Shown: positions 22,201-30,200 of the stretch, one piece after another | Position numbering within the stretch: position 1 is the stretch's first letter | Layout: each line of letters starts with the position of its first letter | Assembly (NCBI GenBank): GCA_015350385.1 | Contig: WNKI01000002.1 | Coordinates: forward strand, 1,458,895 to 1,522,894 | DNA from: Aculops lycopersici | Taxonomy: Eukaryota > Arthropoda > Arachnida > Trombidiformes > Eriophyidae | Direction: 5' to 3' | DNA length: 64,000 nucleotides | The notes under the pieces: generated by a model | What the model was told of the DNA's origin: nothing | Database searches by the model: none | The model's input: only the letters and a program-made list of their open reading frames with translations | Program-made: the position numbers and the translations under genes

Positions 22201-25022
22201 CCGCTCATTGTTTGAGGAGCATTAACAGGTGGTTGTCGCTCTTCCGTTTCAGTCGGAGTCAAACTATCTGGCGCTATGCGAAACGTTTTTATAATTGGCG
22301 GCCCATATTGACTGATATCATTAGCCGAATCCGATTGATACTGACTTTTCGGTGCAACCACCTCGGACTCTTGCGGCCGTTGCTCGCTGGCCGCCGCCAA
22401 CTTGCTTGTATCCGCTTGGCTCCATTGGATTCCTGAGTGACTCTGATTCAAATGGCCATCCTCAATTTGAGTTTCCGAATCTGTATACTTGACATGATTA
22501 TTGGAATGCCCTCGATTGCGTTGTGGTTTTTGTTGCTGTTGCTGTTTCAACCTATCCGCTCGCCATCCAGTCTTGACTCTTTGCTCTGAGTTGCTGCTAG
22601 ACGATCCTTTCGACTTGAGCTTCGTTTGAAAGTCCTGTTTTGCTGATTGCTCGTAAACTCTATTAGCTTTGGTGGAGAAATTATCAGTATTATCCTCGTC
22701 TTGGTCTTTGTTGTACTTTTTGCTAGAAGTTGCAATATTTCTTGCGCTCTTTGATTTTGGTATCACTGCAACTGGCGGTGGAGTTGCGGGTTTAAACTCC
22801 TCACTGTCTCCTGAATCTCGATTCTCCTGATTTCCGGAAGAATCGTTGTCCACTTGATCGTGTTTGTCTCCTGAGTCAATATTATCTCCCTCTTCCGGTC
22901 GCTCTTCGTCATGGTAGTTGATGGTAGCCTCGGTGGTTGTGGTTGTGCTCGTTGTGCTAGTGGGCCTCTTTGATTGCCTACCTCGCTTGTTGCTATTACT
23001 AGCCTCCAGACGGTGGTTGTTGGCACTATACCTTTGCTGAGGTCTCTTTGTGGAATCAGAGATATACTCGGCGGCGGGACCGAAAAAGTCTCCGCTCTTT
23101 TGGCTCATAATCTTTGTGGTGCTTAGCGACGACGAAGTTGACTCGTCGGCATTCGTGTTGCTTGCAGTGGAACTCACAACTGGCCTCAAACCGCTTGTTG
23201 AATGGAAGTCCGATTCTTGTTGGCTGCCATCTGTTGAATCTTGCCCACCGGGTCTCGATTCGATACTGTTTAACTCTTTACCTGTGTCATCGGCCGACTC
23301 GGAATTATCCGACGTCTTTGCTGGCTGAAACCCTGAGCCTGCCCTGTATGCAGCCGGTCCTGCTGCAGGTGTCCAAGTCACAATGTCCTCATAACTGGAG
23401 GTTCCATTTATTCCGTCCATGGATTCCGAGTAAACCATTCGCGCCGGGCTACCTGTTGTTGATGGCTGGTGGCGGTCAGCATGTTGCTGTCTCGAACTAC
23501 CCGACTTTCGGCGACCCCAAGCTGCCGATTGAACGTCAGTTGAGTCCCGATTCCTATTATGCGATCGCTTCTGATGAATCTCGTCGGCAGCCTCAAGTAA
23601 ATCGGCGCCAATCGGTCGCTGATTCAAATACTCCACCACCGAGTTGGGCGCCCGAGTTGCCGAGACACTAATGTCTCCCGACGAGGATGACGGCGACGAC
23701 GTTATGCGATTGTGACTTGAATCGCCACTAGCCGCAACTTCGTTCAAGAGAATTGGAACAAAACCTTTGCCCGAATCATGATCCGTCGGGCTAATCAACT
23801 GGTGGTTGCTACTGTGCCGTCCATCGTCGCCACCCACCGTCGTGGCCAGCTGACCACGAGTCTCGTCGCTGGTCATTGGCAGCAGACTTGTAGTTTCATC
23901 GGTGAATCTCACGGCCGTGGTATTGTTGTTGCCGTTGTTTTTGTTCTTCCTTTTCCCACTATCTTTGCTTGAACTTTCAAACTTATCCAACACCAACAGG
24001 TGGTTGTTTTCACCATCACTATTACCGCTCGCTGCCAAGCTAAGTGTCTTGTTGAAATGCAATTGATTCACTGTATCCCTCAATTTCGCCTGCGCCTCCA
24101 GCGAGGCATTCAAATTTCTCTTATATTGATTCTGCTGTTGCTCCACTGCCTCTGGAAATTGAATAGAAAATTGTGATTCAGGTTGGTCGCCATTGTTATT
24201 GTTTACCTGGTTAGTGGATGGAAAGTCACCGTGAGTCAACGTCATTGTCATAGACTCGTCAAGTTGTCCATCAAATTGCTTAACTTTCGTTTGTTTTGTC
24301 GACGTCGTCATCATCATCGTTGTTGTTGTTGGATTCTCAACTGTAACGTTGCTACCCGTTTGCTGTCTACTATCTAGACTGCCGCCTGTTGACTCAACTG
24401 AAATTTGATTCATCCCAATCAATTTGCCGCTTGTGCTGCTCTCACGTCCAGTGATGTCCACGGAGCTTGGCCGCCGACGAATTATGTCGGCGCTCGGCGT
24501 GGTGACAGGTAAACTTTCACCTGGTTGCTGGAAGTTACCACTGGCAACGGTTGCAGGTAATTGCATACTACCAATGGACTCGTCACGTGATGTCGTCCAC
24601 TTTGCTGCATCATCAAATGGCGCCTTGGTGGCCGGAGGAGTTTGTCCGCTCGCAATTGTCGACCTGATGAGCTGCTGAGTCGGCAGTGACGACGACGAGG
24701 TTACCGTCGAGGATTCCACTTTCTGTGACCACTTGTTGTTACTTTTTGCATCGCTACCTGTTGATCGCAACATATCATTGCGCTTCGTTCGCGACAGAAG
24801 CTCCGAGTTGGCCAATTGGTTAGCTAATGGATTTCCGTCTCCAGTTGAGTTTACTTTTCCGCTTTCGGGATATTTCAGCCAGCGACTTTGCGTGTCGTTG
24901 CGAGTGAGCCAGTGGCGCTCAATTGTGAACTGGCTACCGGATGTGAGTCCCTGTCTTTTGGTCGCGGGTCGCTGGATTGCAAGGAAATCCAGCGACTTTG
25001 GGAGAGATTGATAGTAATACAA
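13203..25022 (-). CDS. Giant Gln/Ser/Thr-rich protein, main exon (about 3,930 codons)
   Basis: I do not recognise the family. The frame is open for 11.8 kb with no stop, which chance cannot give. The 5' edge has no ATG: the frame opens near an acceptor ending ACATTAG at about 25025, and the first in-frame ATG is about 83 codons in, so upstream exons are expected (see 25619-27226). The sequence is mostly low-complexity: Asp/Ser/Thr/Gly-rich at the start, Gln-rich with many runs of 5-10 Gln in the middle, and mucin-like Thr/Ser tracts near residues 3560-3600. Short basic, amphipathic segments interrupt this near residues 1631-1647, 1670-1693, 1880-1910 and 2515-2542. There are almost no cysteines and no catalytic motif. 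With the upstream membrane helix it could be a giant type II membrane or surface protein, but an intracellular scaffold or condensate-forming protein is also possible. Confidence 0.85.
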   Translation of the reverse strand: MYYYQSLPKSLDFLAIQRPATKRQGLTSGSQFTIERHWLTRNDTQSRWLKYPESGKVNSTGDGNPLANQLANSELLSRTKRNDMLRSTGSDAKSNNKWSQKVESSTVTSSSSLPTQQLIRSTIASGQTPPATKAPFDDAAKWTTSRDESIGSMQLPATVASGNFQQPGESLPVTTPSADIIRRRPSSVDITGRESSTSGKLIGMNQISVESTGGSLDSRQQTGSNVTVENPTTTTMMMTTSTKQTKVKQFDGQLDESMTMTLTHGDFPSTNQVNNNNGDQPESQFSIQFPEAVEQQQNQYKRNLNASLEAQAKLRDTVNQLHFNKTLSLAASGNSDGENNHLLVLDKFESSSKDSGKRKNKNNGNNNTTAVRFTDETTSLLPMTSDETRGQLATTVGGDDGRHSSNHQLISPTDHDSGKGFVPILLNEVAASGDSSHNRITSSPSSSSGDISVSATRAPNSVVEYLNQRPIGADLLEAADEIHQKRSHNRNRDSTDVQSAAWGRRKSGSSRQQHADRHQPSTTGSPARMVYSESMDGINGTSSYEDIVTWTPAAGPAAYRAGSGFQPAKTSDNSESADDTGKELNSIESRPGGQDSTDGSQQESDFHSTSGLRPVVSSTASNTNADESTSSSLSTTKIMSQKSGDFFGPAAEYISDSTKRPQQRYSANNHRLEASNSNKRGRQSKRPTSTTSTTTTTEATINYHDEERPEEGDNIDSGDKHDQVDNDSSGNQENRDSGDSEEFKPATPPPVAVIPKSKSARNIATSSKKYNKDQDEDNTDNFSTKANRVYEQSAKQDFQTKLKSKGSSSSNSEQRVKTGWRADRLKQQQQQKPQRNRGHSNNHVKYTDSETQIEDGHLNQSHSGIQWSQADTSKLAAASEQRPQESEVVAPKSQYQSDSANDISQYGPPIIKTFRIAPDSLTPTETEERQPPVNAPQTMSGFSPQPSLPIQTSQNRFNQQHKFHDYQHQHHSQGQSLAMFPRIPTQKQLNQQPQHQFQQQQQDGRFNMRMESAPHHYVARVSSAQPMDQFQRVNQFGRHNDYRQQVTPNSTWSITTFPYPQPTSDGVDYFSLYQQQQQQHNQLNGNLRQYNASPMRNQFAPHSDYQSFRADSASDMRATAIGNILNSPSIYGSSMSSGARLPATEPLTAPPPTTNVYNMPSPQLSQQSLNSQQPQLLSLTSPHSQPIIHQQQNSQQPSVHVPPPVSSLTSNKQQLQHQTVQRGVRNAPTSSQILSTSSTSGNGGGDSPTGSDMLTINVKTHAAVRPNQFFWDAPTREAIEHQENQQHQHQNGPTGNGNSNGQHVVDVIGKVPLTNAHLPPQHREAGQQSATLMSRRPLSAMRMVNAFGGDPTLAFNPASGGGTTNGHAYAGRATPLASVVPPADHPFGSQNNGAWAELAQAMASASNPHEVAFVEPGFGFGPFASPYGTTGALDNDAFSAAAANFMGMGTAAAMPMSTFESPPQTLSPMTQQANFNAQSNNNQKVVESKQFVKKGISAALPLATPVSVSDPFGWPMGYGSEAAKTLIKVNHVAPPPSYLIPDSKLNELNNVNKQVAAGQVQGDMLLPMASSVTGTWSRPRNHLSLGNWRPTTQPSVPLSAAPKDHMVTSTSGNTNYVSLTISTRPPAPKRSSLWQRAQKLLRLNRAVVSSTGASGLNSPTPESRHLTKRSIVEQVSKLVKRPARFLMGAGKKDNETSLAQSESQLRPQVVAPSPTPTTQLAIMSYGGTKSAFIPLVDNQNLLESDLLTKALQFSQHQHQQQQMSQQTASGMYGSHSMQVASYAPLNGNSNNQASVESIQQQQSPKLAPNFNQYQDPSGDSQMGQAFGQSMATSQLDHESELNFLQELDAQSSNVLEPPANEPGVLNKQLQQHQSSLPGARQRIKKLSEDLLKSSRKPLSKLRKMTSFSRSNASLLPSAQSTNISALLSPQFPTTMTTSSPTTATYMQASGSQQQPVSVAQKLNNIVSPSIMMSPPGISSLDNFNRFANPIRSWYQQQQIQGGAGNRPIDWPTTSQNQQHLLPLISHLSQQMSPYSFVTDPNFAASNQRYPQIQFPMTRSQIPGTPMQIQQHQQDRQMMMPPTKQMQQVAANINQLRAMNFNQLTAQHQLANSGQFYNNLPPFRPPMFVANNRQDNWKSLARALIDLQLYDHSTSTSGLFGGGAGGGESNNNNLDNLTGDSFNYSRPLVNLRRTTSDTHTIEWPHQRLSPRSNGSGSLFQRRPTTLRAFNASPSMTQPQIQSQHQLQLLEQKQQQVSVPKQQVQLTQHPHQQTPSMPKGYPEQIGSLTSVPIDSRQHMLYGAPQPPNRLQQLHRDYATTSNQVQRQAASSNYNQFAQNDGPQMMIQYQQQQQQHLQQQDPRGVYKSNTTNLDHQLASDGGSSISYTDAEMFTSPSKTVETLMSHSGDATATSGTGSGETVLTSEQASKLMAGQDEVTNLNALLASSGSSDEFASASAAAAAASSQHKRQQPSPSSSGDFTSEQQQQFQQQLLNQQQQNLFIPPSSNLFGSNYLPRPRLPKLIPSINSMASKFRQHLYSTFKLANPLSGSKWPNVLGSQGSQRPSSYMLSPGAKFHPSSFMLPTTFQPQPAEQTISSSSYYGNLQQQQQPTQQKQVAHFDQQFQLNNNLAANQQQQVPRQQVNNQQQFSRSVNPIMQQVGKVIHQAPQIQGGPSQVQLFPQQQYQPSGLRQPKLKQAGFSDGNGATFHHLNGSVIETGANEIPTSLGGDIYDPENSESVYLDHNSTEPIGGSNLLNSNSSILGSPNDLFNINQLPMDAATTNETGIIETNSTFEGPSEDLPLSVSSQQQQQQQQQSEHQNQMHNVMADVSGNLVTSDGTYITEEQPQVAHQPTSIQHKRPFNLPARVRLNLNQINNGTRLMVKPNATQSVDYHEIVDTPVQPSRDEPEADENNAPQIIHEYHSRPQTNFEHQQEHHQVVVADDHPGQQPQPQQQQQNGGGDSSSNEEHYELERVVPGAKQQTRPQSTQVVATGVHYVQQQPTFSNKYRVTSNQSRGKQAHDDDFREQQPSSINADYQVIKAQPDVRQELIVPLSNGTTIKRPPGNSQNYLVTSNSDTIPIEIIEPAVTDHQQQPASEDQNQQQIPSHQVYEPHEGPLERQLSGNESVEIEQQQQQMVDQNQQPMVQHTLSQHKHPRVYKSRVIQNQHHHHRPVGIEEVNSLEYDFKPINHGNLSSPEIRESQQPHHSSVQVIGNENPSSVREQVVTGGISTQYSSPLRPMVVEGNFSAQYASHKNQQPQNQDQSVLVDQPVIVTGSRELPVESTLSSQPSAETVKQVNDTNNSEQPVVFVSLKPERVIQQVGIAGSQPQLQQHRRRPLKMPKRAQMRANGNDWSSSTSQVSSPTKSPTSANQTTGGESPLIHNGNSASGSSMSVATASVSTTTTTTSSPRRVNSMVMVAQQVKPTGTPSNNSSSIASLIRDSFTRPPKSKIRWQGMGNGGSSNRTKNGVSTDGLNSSETSRSEQAWIVGGMTHQAYANGNGSGQAVKQYNLPEEPAPGTKIHSKQSSSYHKHNQNHNYNHQHQYSSPKHRPLVPEPSSGRGTGSLSSTTTTSTTTTTTSTSTTTAPPSVSFTTTTYPIVTDSHINNPTDRQEAESMDSAVVELVPVSDGTSTAELAARLFPNHNLNHQLQSNHRNHKPEVAEDQNKQDQLEALTTKRQSNNNMAPANHRPFSADPPIDQDSNQHNNHRPAKTTESRTAPTSFRLSVTSSAGSPQDSQTSSSASVPSTAQSMPSATTSSAISQGSAVSNLETSPPVTPTQSSLTVSGTSFTVRSHSSLSSNDQLSAVVSLSPTSSSSSSSGAPSDVSIAADAIEKRTDISSDSGSLLPTPLPLPQPSPPTTNLESEDDESGDSLLQRVRKLSLSSPSTSGEIMSLRSSNSDQESATAISLLSSAAGHLLPDPMATNSLPSNNELNADRHSKD

Positions 25023-25618
25023 TGCTAATGTTAGTTTAAGGAAATGTTGTAGGGAATCGATTCAATATCGGGAAACCATCCGAGGATTCAAAAAAGATTC
25101 TAAAACCAGAGGAGAAATCATCACGCAAGGTGTCAGCACAAAGTTGAACTTTCTATTTCAGATAACAACCACTTGTTGTTGTCGTAGGTGGTGGTGGTTG
25201 CGGTGACCCGAAGTCAATCGATTGATATATGACGAACAGTTTGTGAGTCGAGATGATAGGGTTCAAACAAATTGGCCACTGACTCGAGATCAGATGCACA
25301 GATGACACATGGAAAGTTGAATCGCACAGTCGGATAGAGAGCTAGATAACAGGTGGTTGGTTTACCATTCAACGAGTAAGAATAGCAAAAACTACCTGTA
25401 TCTTTTTCTCGCTCACTTGCCGCAAACTATTTTTGATGCTGCTTTTGCTTAAAGCTGTCAGTTTAGAATTTTAAACTCTACCTCTGTGATCTAAATTCTG
25501 CATCTAGCCTGGAGAACTTCAGCTTCTTTATAAGCGATGCGGAGCGATTTGTACAGTTGATATACAGGAAAGGAAGAAAAAAATAAATCACGAGTTCAAA
25601 TGGCGGCTACCTTTTTAC
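25023..25618 (-). other. Probable intron before the giant exon, junction unresolved
   Basis: The exon at 25619-25875 ends in phase 2 at a donor GTAAAAAG. The obvious acceptor at about 25025 would need phase 1, so that direct join breaks the frame. Either a small exon is hidden here or the true acceptor is inside the giant frame; the phase-compatible AAAAG at 24956-24955 is one candidate but has a poor pyrimidine tract. I could not choose. Confidence 0.4.
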
Positions 25619-25875
25619 CTGTAAACTTCACTTGTAAAATCCTTCCATTCAACAACAAGCAAGTCACTTGCAATTACCCTCCTCCTTGCCCATTCACTTT
25701 TCTGCTGAGTCACTCGATCCTCTGAGAAGAGAGTCTTTGCCTCAGGAGGAGAAAAAACTAACCGATTTGGTTCAAACGACAAGCTGAATTCTCGCCTTCG
25801 ACTGTGCCAAAGTCTACTTCTAAAGAAGGGATTGCCTCTCAACATTATTTGCCACCGCCGCTGCCATTTAGCCAT
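25619..25875 (-). CDS. Giant gene, probable third coding exon
   Basis: The exon starts after an acceptor ending ATTAGAG and encodes MAKWQRRWQIMLRGNP and about 70 more residues rich in Arg, Ser and Lys. It ends at a donor CAG|GTAAAA, phase 2. The preceding exon ends in phase 0, which agrees with the start here. The exon could instead begin a separate transcript, because its first codon is ATG. Its link to the giant exon depends on the unresolved junction to its left. No known domain is visible. Confidence 0.5.
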
Positions 25876-26012
25876 CTCTAATGAGTACTTACAGGTAAGA
25901 GTTGAAACGAAGCAAAGCATTATGTAACACAGAGAGCGCGAAGAGCGATGCGGATGCCAAATGAATTGAACGACGACGATTCATTGCAAACCATTGGGGC
26001 TAACAACAATAA

Positions 26013-26042
26013 CGATATCCAACAGACCTGTGTTGGATATCG
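26013..26042. other. 12-bp perfect inverted repeat in an intron
   Basis: CGATATCCAACA (26013-26024) pairs with TGTTGGATATCG (26031-26042), with GACCTG between. It lies in the intron separating the second and third coding exons of the giant gene. Confidence 0.65.
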
Positions 26043-26340
26043 CACCTGACCGACCGACGGTCATATTAGTGGCAGTTTGTATCTCGAACTAGCGAAAAAT
26101 CCAACGAAACGAGGCCACAGGAGAGTGGGACGAGCCGCAATCTAGAATGACCAACCACTGCGCTACCACTTGCACGACTTTGGGTCCAATTGTGTGTGTG
26201 TGCTGTGGTTAAATCGAGTGGCTTACCCATTTGGCCGCGATTCTCTCTTTGCGGCCTTCGAGGCTGCAAATTTGTCGCCCCCGTTTCCTGTCCGAAGGTC
26301 AGCAGCTCCTCTCTTTGCTCTAGATATTCACAATGCTCAA

Positions 26341-26361
26341 CTCTCTCTCTCTCTCTCTCTC
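26341..26361. repeat. (CT)n microsatellite
   Basis: Ten to eleven CT units within an intron of the giant gene. They form a pyrimidine tract only when read on the plus strand. Confidence 0.9.
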
Positions 26362-26539
26362 GTAGAGCTCTCGCGCTGCTCACCACTTGTGCGGCAACAG
26401 GTGGGTGCTGAACACACTCATGCACACCGACAAACACAGGTGAGCGCCAACAGCCATCAGTTGGCTAGCTAGTCGCCACCAGACAAGAGTCAATTAATCG
26501 CTCGATTAGTGGTTCTCATTGAAATGTCAACCAACTTAC

Positions 26540-26865
26540 CTGGCCGCCGAGTTTCTCTTGTTGTTGATCTTTGCCATCGTCTTTGCTATTGCTAGTCTTT
26601 TGGCTGCTTGTTGTACCTTCGCCATCGAGGTGGTTTCTATTACTATCGCTATTGCTGATGCTCTTGTCACTCGAACTTCTCACTTCAACTTCTCTCCTCT
26701 GCCCAACGTTTCTTGCTTGAATTTGTTGATCTTTGCTTGGCGTTAGTTGGTCTGTTGTTGTTGGTGGTATCGGTGTCCCTTCTTGTTGTGATTGCAACTG
26801 AAGCTGCTGGTGCTGTTGTCGTCGCCCATCCAGGTGGCCGGTCGTTGGTGTTTCACAGTCGATCA
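26540..26865 (-). CDS. Giant gene, second coding exon (Gln/Ser-rich)
   Basis: The exon lies between an acceptor ending AAACAG and a donor CAG|GTAAGT. The first exon leaves one base (G), and joining it to TG here gives a valine codon and the run VIDCETPTTGHLDG, so phases agree exactly. The 109 codons encode a hydrophilic Gln/Ser/Asp/Lys-rich segment that follows straight after the membrane helix, in the same compositional style as the giant exon. The exit is phase 0, matching the start of the exon at 25875. The intron to the first exon is 174 bases. Confidence 0.65.
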
Positions 26866-27039
26866 CTGTTTGTTGTAGTAAACGAAGGTTCGGGTAGTAG
26901 GAGGAAGATATCAGGTAGTTTGAGTTAGCGCTCGCTTAGTTTGATATCATCATCAAGAAGTCAATTGGTCGATTGGTTGGACGGTCAGTCGATCAGTCAG
27001 TCAGTGATTAAAGGTTTCGATTTCAAGCTGAGAACTCAC

Positions 27040-27226
27040 CTATTAAAATAAACGATATAATTATGAACAATATAAATACGAAATTGATAGATTTCAAGCC
27101 ACTTGCACTGGCGACGGCGACACCGCGACGCTGCACATCTTTACTCTCCTCGTTCATAGCTTCCATTTGACGGGCCACTGCCTTATCTAACGAGAATAAA
27201 TCGACATCTTTAGGTTTGGTCTTCAT
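27040..27226 (-). CDS. Giant gene, first coding exon with transmembrane helix
   Basis: The ATG at 27226 opens a 62-codon exon ending at a strong donor ATAG|GTGAGT. The protein starts MKTKPKDVDLFSLDKAVARQ, continues with a charged segment (AMNEESKDVQRR) and runs into a helix near residues 45-62 (INFVFILFIIISFILI). There is no signal peptide ahead of it, and the charge pattern suggests a type II or tail-in orientation. Splicing to 26865 continues the frame with a hydrophilic segment. If the whole chain is joined the product exceeds 4,100 residues. A separate short isoform is possible: read-through of the donor gives a tail-anchored-like protein of 67 residues ending GEFSA. Confidence 0.6.
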
Positions 27227-27241
27227 GATTGGATTTAACAA

Positions 27242-30200
27242 GTCTTCATCTGTCTATCGTTGATGAGAGGATGTCTTGTTCTTGGTAACATGCTAATATT
27301 CAATAGCATTAGCAATACGGTTGAGTTGAACGAAATCTGCAAGAAGTGAGTGATGATTTGGTTTGGTGCGACGGAATGGAATGAAATGGAATCGAGTGGA
27401 ATTTAGTGGAATAGTAAAAGTGATGTCAGTTATTTGACTGCCAGCCTAAATCTAACTCTAAAGCCAGAGAGCTTCGACCCTTCAAGCTAACGAACGATCG
27501 TCGAAAATGACGATGACGGCTGCGAAGACTGCAGCTCCGACTTGATTGCTCCAGTTTTCGCCATGCTTGACCAGCGCGCCAGCTAATTATGCGCTGTAGC
27601 TTGTGCAAGACAATGCCAATCCGTCAGGTGGTTTTGGTTGCTGTTGTTGCTGTTGTTGTTGTTGGTGCGACAACAATGATCGGCATCGAAGAAGACAGAC
27701 CTCGAACCAACTAACTAACTAAAGGCGTTAGTTCCTTGGCCAAGAGCTTCGAAGTTCAAAGTAATTAGTCTGGTCTTGTTGGTTCTATTGGCGACAGCAG
27801 CATCAGCAGAAGCGCAACCAATAGTTGCAATGAAGTTCACTTTTCTTTCGCAGTCTCGAGTCGCCAATTTGAATGTCGCTGTAGTTGCTGTTGTTGCACA
27901 CTATGAGCAACGGCCAAACCAACCAACAATTGAGCGACCAAATGCAACCAATTAACCTGGATACCCAATCACTCGGCGCGACAAGTGGCTTAGTAGAAGT
28001 TCTACGCCTCAACTTCTATTTGGATGATGCTAAACCAGTGACTTGATATTTTGTCGCCTTGTTTGTTTGCTCATCCGCTCGCAGCTTGCTCTTCTTCTTT
28101 TTCTACTTTATCGTTGATTGCTGGTTCTGGGTGAATTATATGAGATGATCTACTTACCTGTTAGGGGAGTTTAGTTCTTGCTTGGTGTTTAGATCAATAA
28201 CAAAGTTGCCAATATATAATCTATTTCTTCTTGGTTTATCTTTTACATTTCTAGCTTAAAACTGCTTGCTTCGAGTGGAAGACACTTTATCTTGTCAGTG
28301 GAGCATGGTAAAAACCAAGGCCACAATCAGGAACCTAATTGGAAGCTACTGATGCTCATTTAACTAGCAAATTAGAGGCTTCTTTGGAGATGTTTTCTTT
28401 ATTTTGTGCGGAATCTCATCGAATGTCGTCTACAAATTCAAGAAGGACAATTCCAATGGCAACAGCAACATGAGATACCCAATTGGCTCATTGTGCTCCA
28501 TAACCAGCAGCATCATAGTAACGGAACTCTCCAGGTTCCAGGGAGGCAAGTGTAAGGAGTGGTGCGGCGCATGCGCCACTCTGTCCGCCGTGACTTCGAT
28601 GGATGGAGTCTCGCTGGTCAACGAGTTAAAGTCTCGTCAGGTAACTCTAAGGCTCGATCGAAGTGGATACTGGGTTGATGTGAAGAAAAGAGGTGCAACG
28701 TTTGCGGTTGAACGTTTCTCTGTGTCTCCAACTTTCTAACTTTCGATTGGCTGCCCTGCTCACAATCGATTGCCGCGGCATCAATGTCACCAACTCAATG
28801 CCACAAAACTCTCTCACTCTCACTATCACTCACTGAAGGTTAAACTGCCAGTTATGGTTCAGTAGCAGCAGGTGGTCGCTTTGTTTTCGCCACCAGATTG
28901 ACGAATAATCTGTCATCAATTTCGCCAGACGAGTGAGTGAGTAAGCAGAAGAGAAACTGATCAAATTGATTGAATGGTTAGCCGCATGTGCGAGTGTCAA
29001 CTTTATCTTTTTTATTGTTAAGCTTCACTTTGTTGCACAGAAAACCGACAGGTTGACCGACGAAATGGTTTCATATTTCTACGCACTAAACGATCAATTG
29101 CGCTGATTCTCACGCCAACCATCCAACTATCGATGGTGAGAGCTCAGCTGAGAGTTGCGAAGGGAAAGAGAGGGCAAAAGAAGCAAGAGTTTTTAACTTG
29201 TCCTTGCAACTTTTTGATAAATGCTTCATGCATGTATGTTTTCAACGCAGCAACTAAAGATAACCACACCGAAGACGACGACAACAACAACAACAACAAC
29301 AACATTAGTCAACCGGCAACTTGGAGCCCCAAGTTTTCTGGCAATGGAACAAAAAGTTGGAGTCCCAGCGAGTGTGCCGGGGCGGCCAGAAACTCTAAAG
29401 CTAGAATGCTCAAATGTCAGCCATCCAGAAAACGTCAGAGATTCTCGCTTGGGGTCAGCATTTGAAGGCAAAACTAGTTTGCAGCTTCGCCGAATGTAGG
29501 CGTCTTTCGCATCGCAATCCGCGAGTTGCGCGACGTCTTGCGGAGCATTTATTGCGCTCGATTAGAAGCCTCTTGCGCATTTGGAACTCGGGTTATTCTC
29601 GAAGTTTTAAAGGGCAAGTAAGGGTGTGTGTTTCTCTTACGTGAACAGGTGGATGAGGTTGGGGGAAGGAAATTAAGAAAAATCGCTGTTAGCGGTAGAC
29701 AAACACAGAGAACACAGAGCGTTCTCCATGTTTGAGAGTTTAGAACTTGGTTGGCCAGGAGCCGTTGCAGTTCGAACTCGCGAGACTGGCGAGCATCTTG
29801 AAGTTAGTAGAAAAATCGAGGAGTAAATCAGACAAGTTGTTGGCACTTGGATTTTGTCCTATTCCTTTCCCCTTCCCCCTTCACTTCTAATTCAACTTCC
29901 CCCTCCACCTTTACTAAAGTTCCTCAAATTTCGTTGATCTTGGTAGAGTTTTCATGCAGAAAAGTGCCATTGACTCTTCTGTGCGCGTCCAAACTACCGG
30001 CTCGCCTGCCTACTCAACACTACTACTTGAGCACAGCAAGTTCCCGCGAGCGGCAGTCTGCCCTTAGGCGTGCGGCCGATAAAAGCAACACCACGACTCA
30101 CTTGACTCGACGCAACTCGACTTGGCGCCATCCTGCTCGCCGGCTGCTCGCTCGCTAGTTTGCTCGTTTGTTTCTTGACTCGCCGATTGAAGGCGCCGCT

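Noticed and set aside
28404..28740. Exon-like stretch open on both strands, with KCKEWCGACATL on the plus strand
   Set aside because: Both strands look equally plausible, no family is recognised, and only a donor, not a convincing acceptor or partner exon, could be found.
29750..29800. GTTCGAACTC resembling a tRNA B box
   Set aside because: No matching A box, acceptor stem or cloverleaf could be drawn around it.
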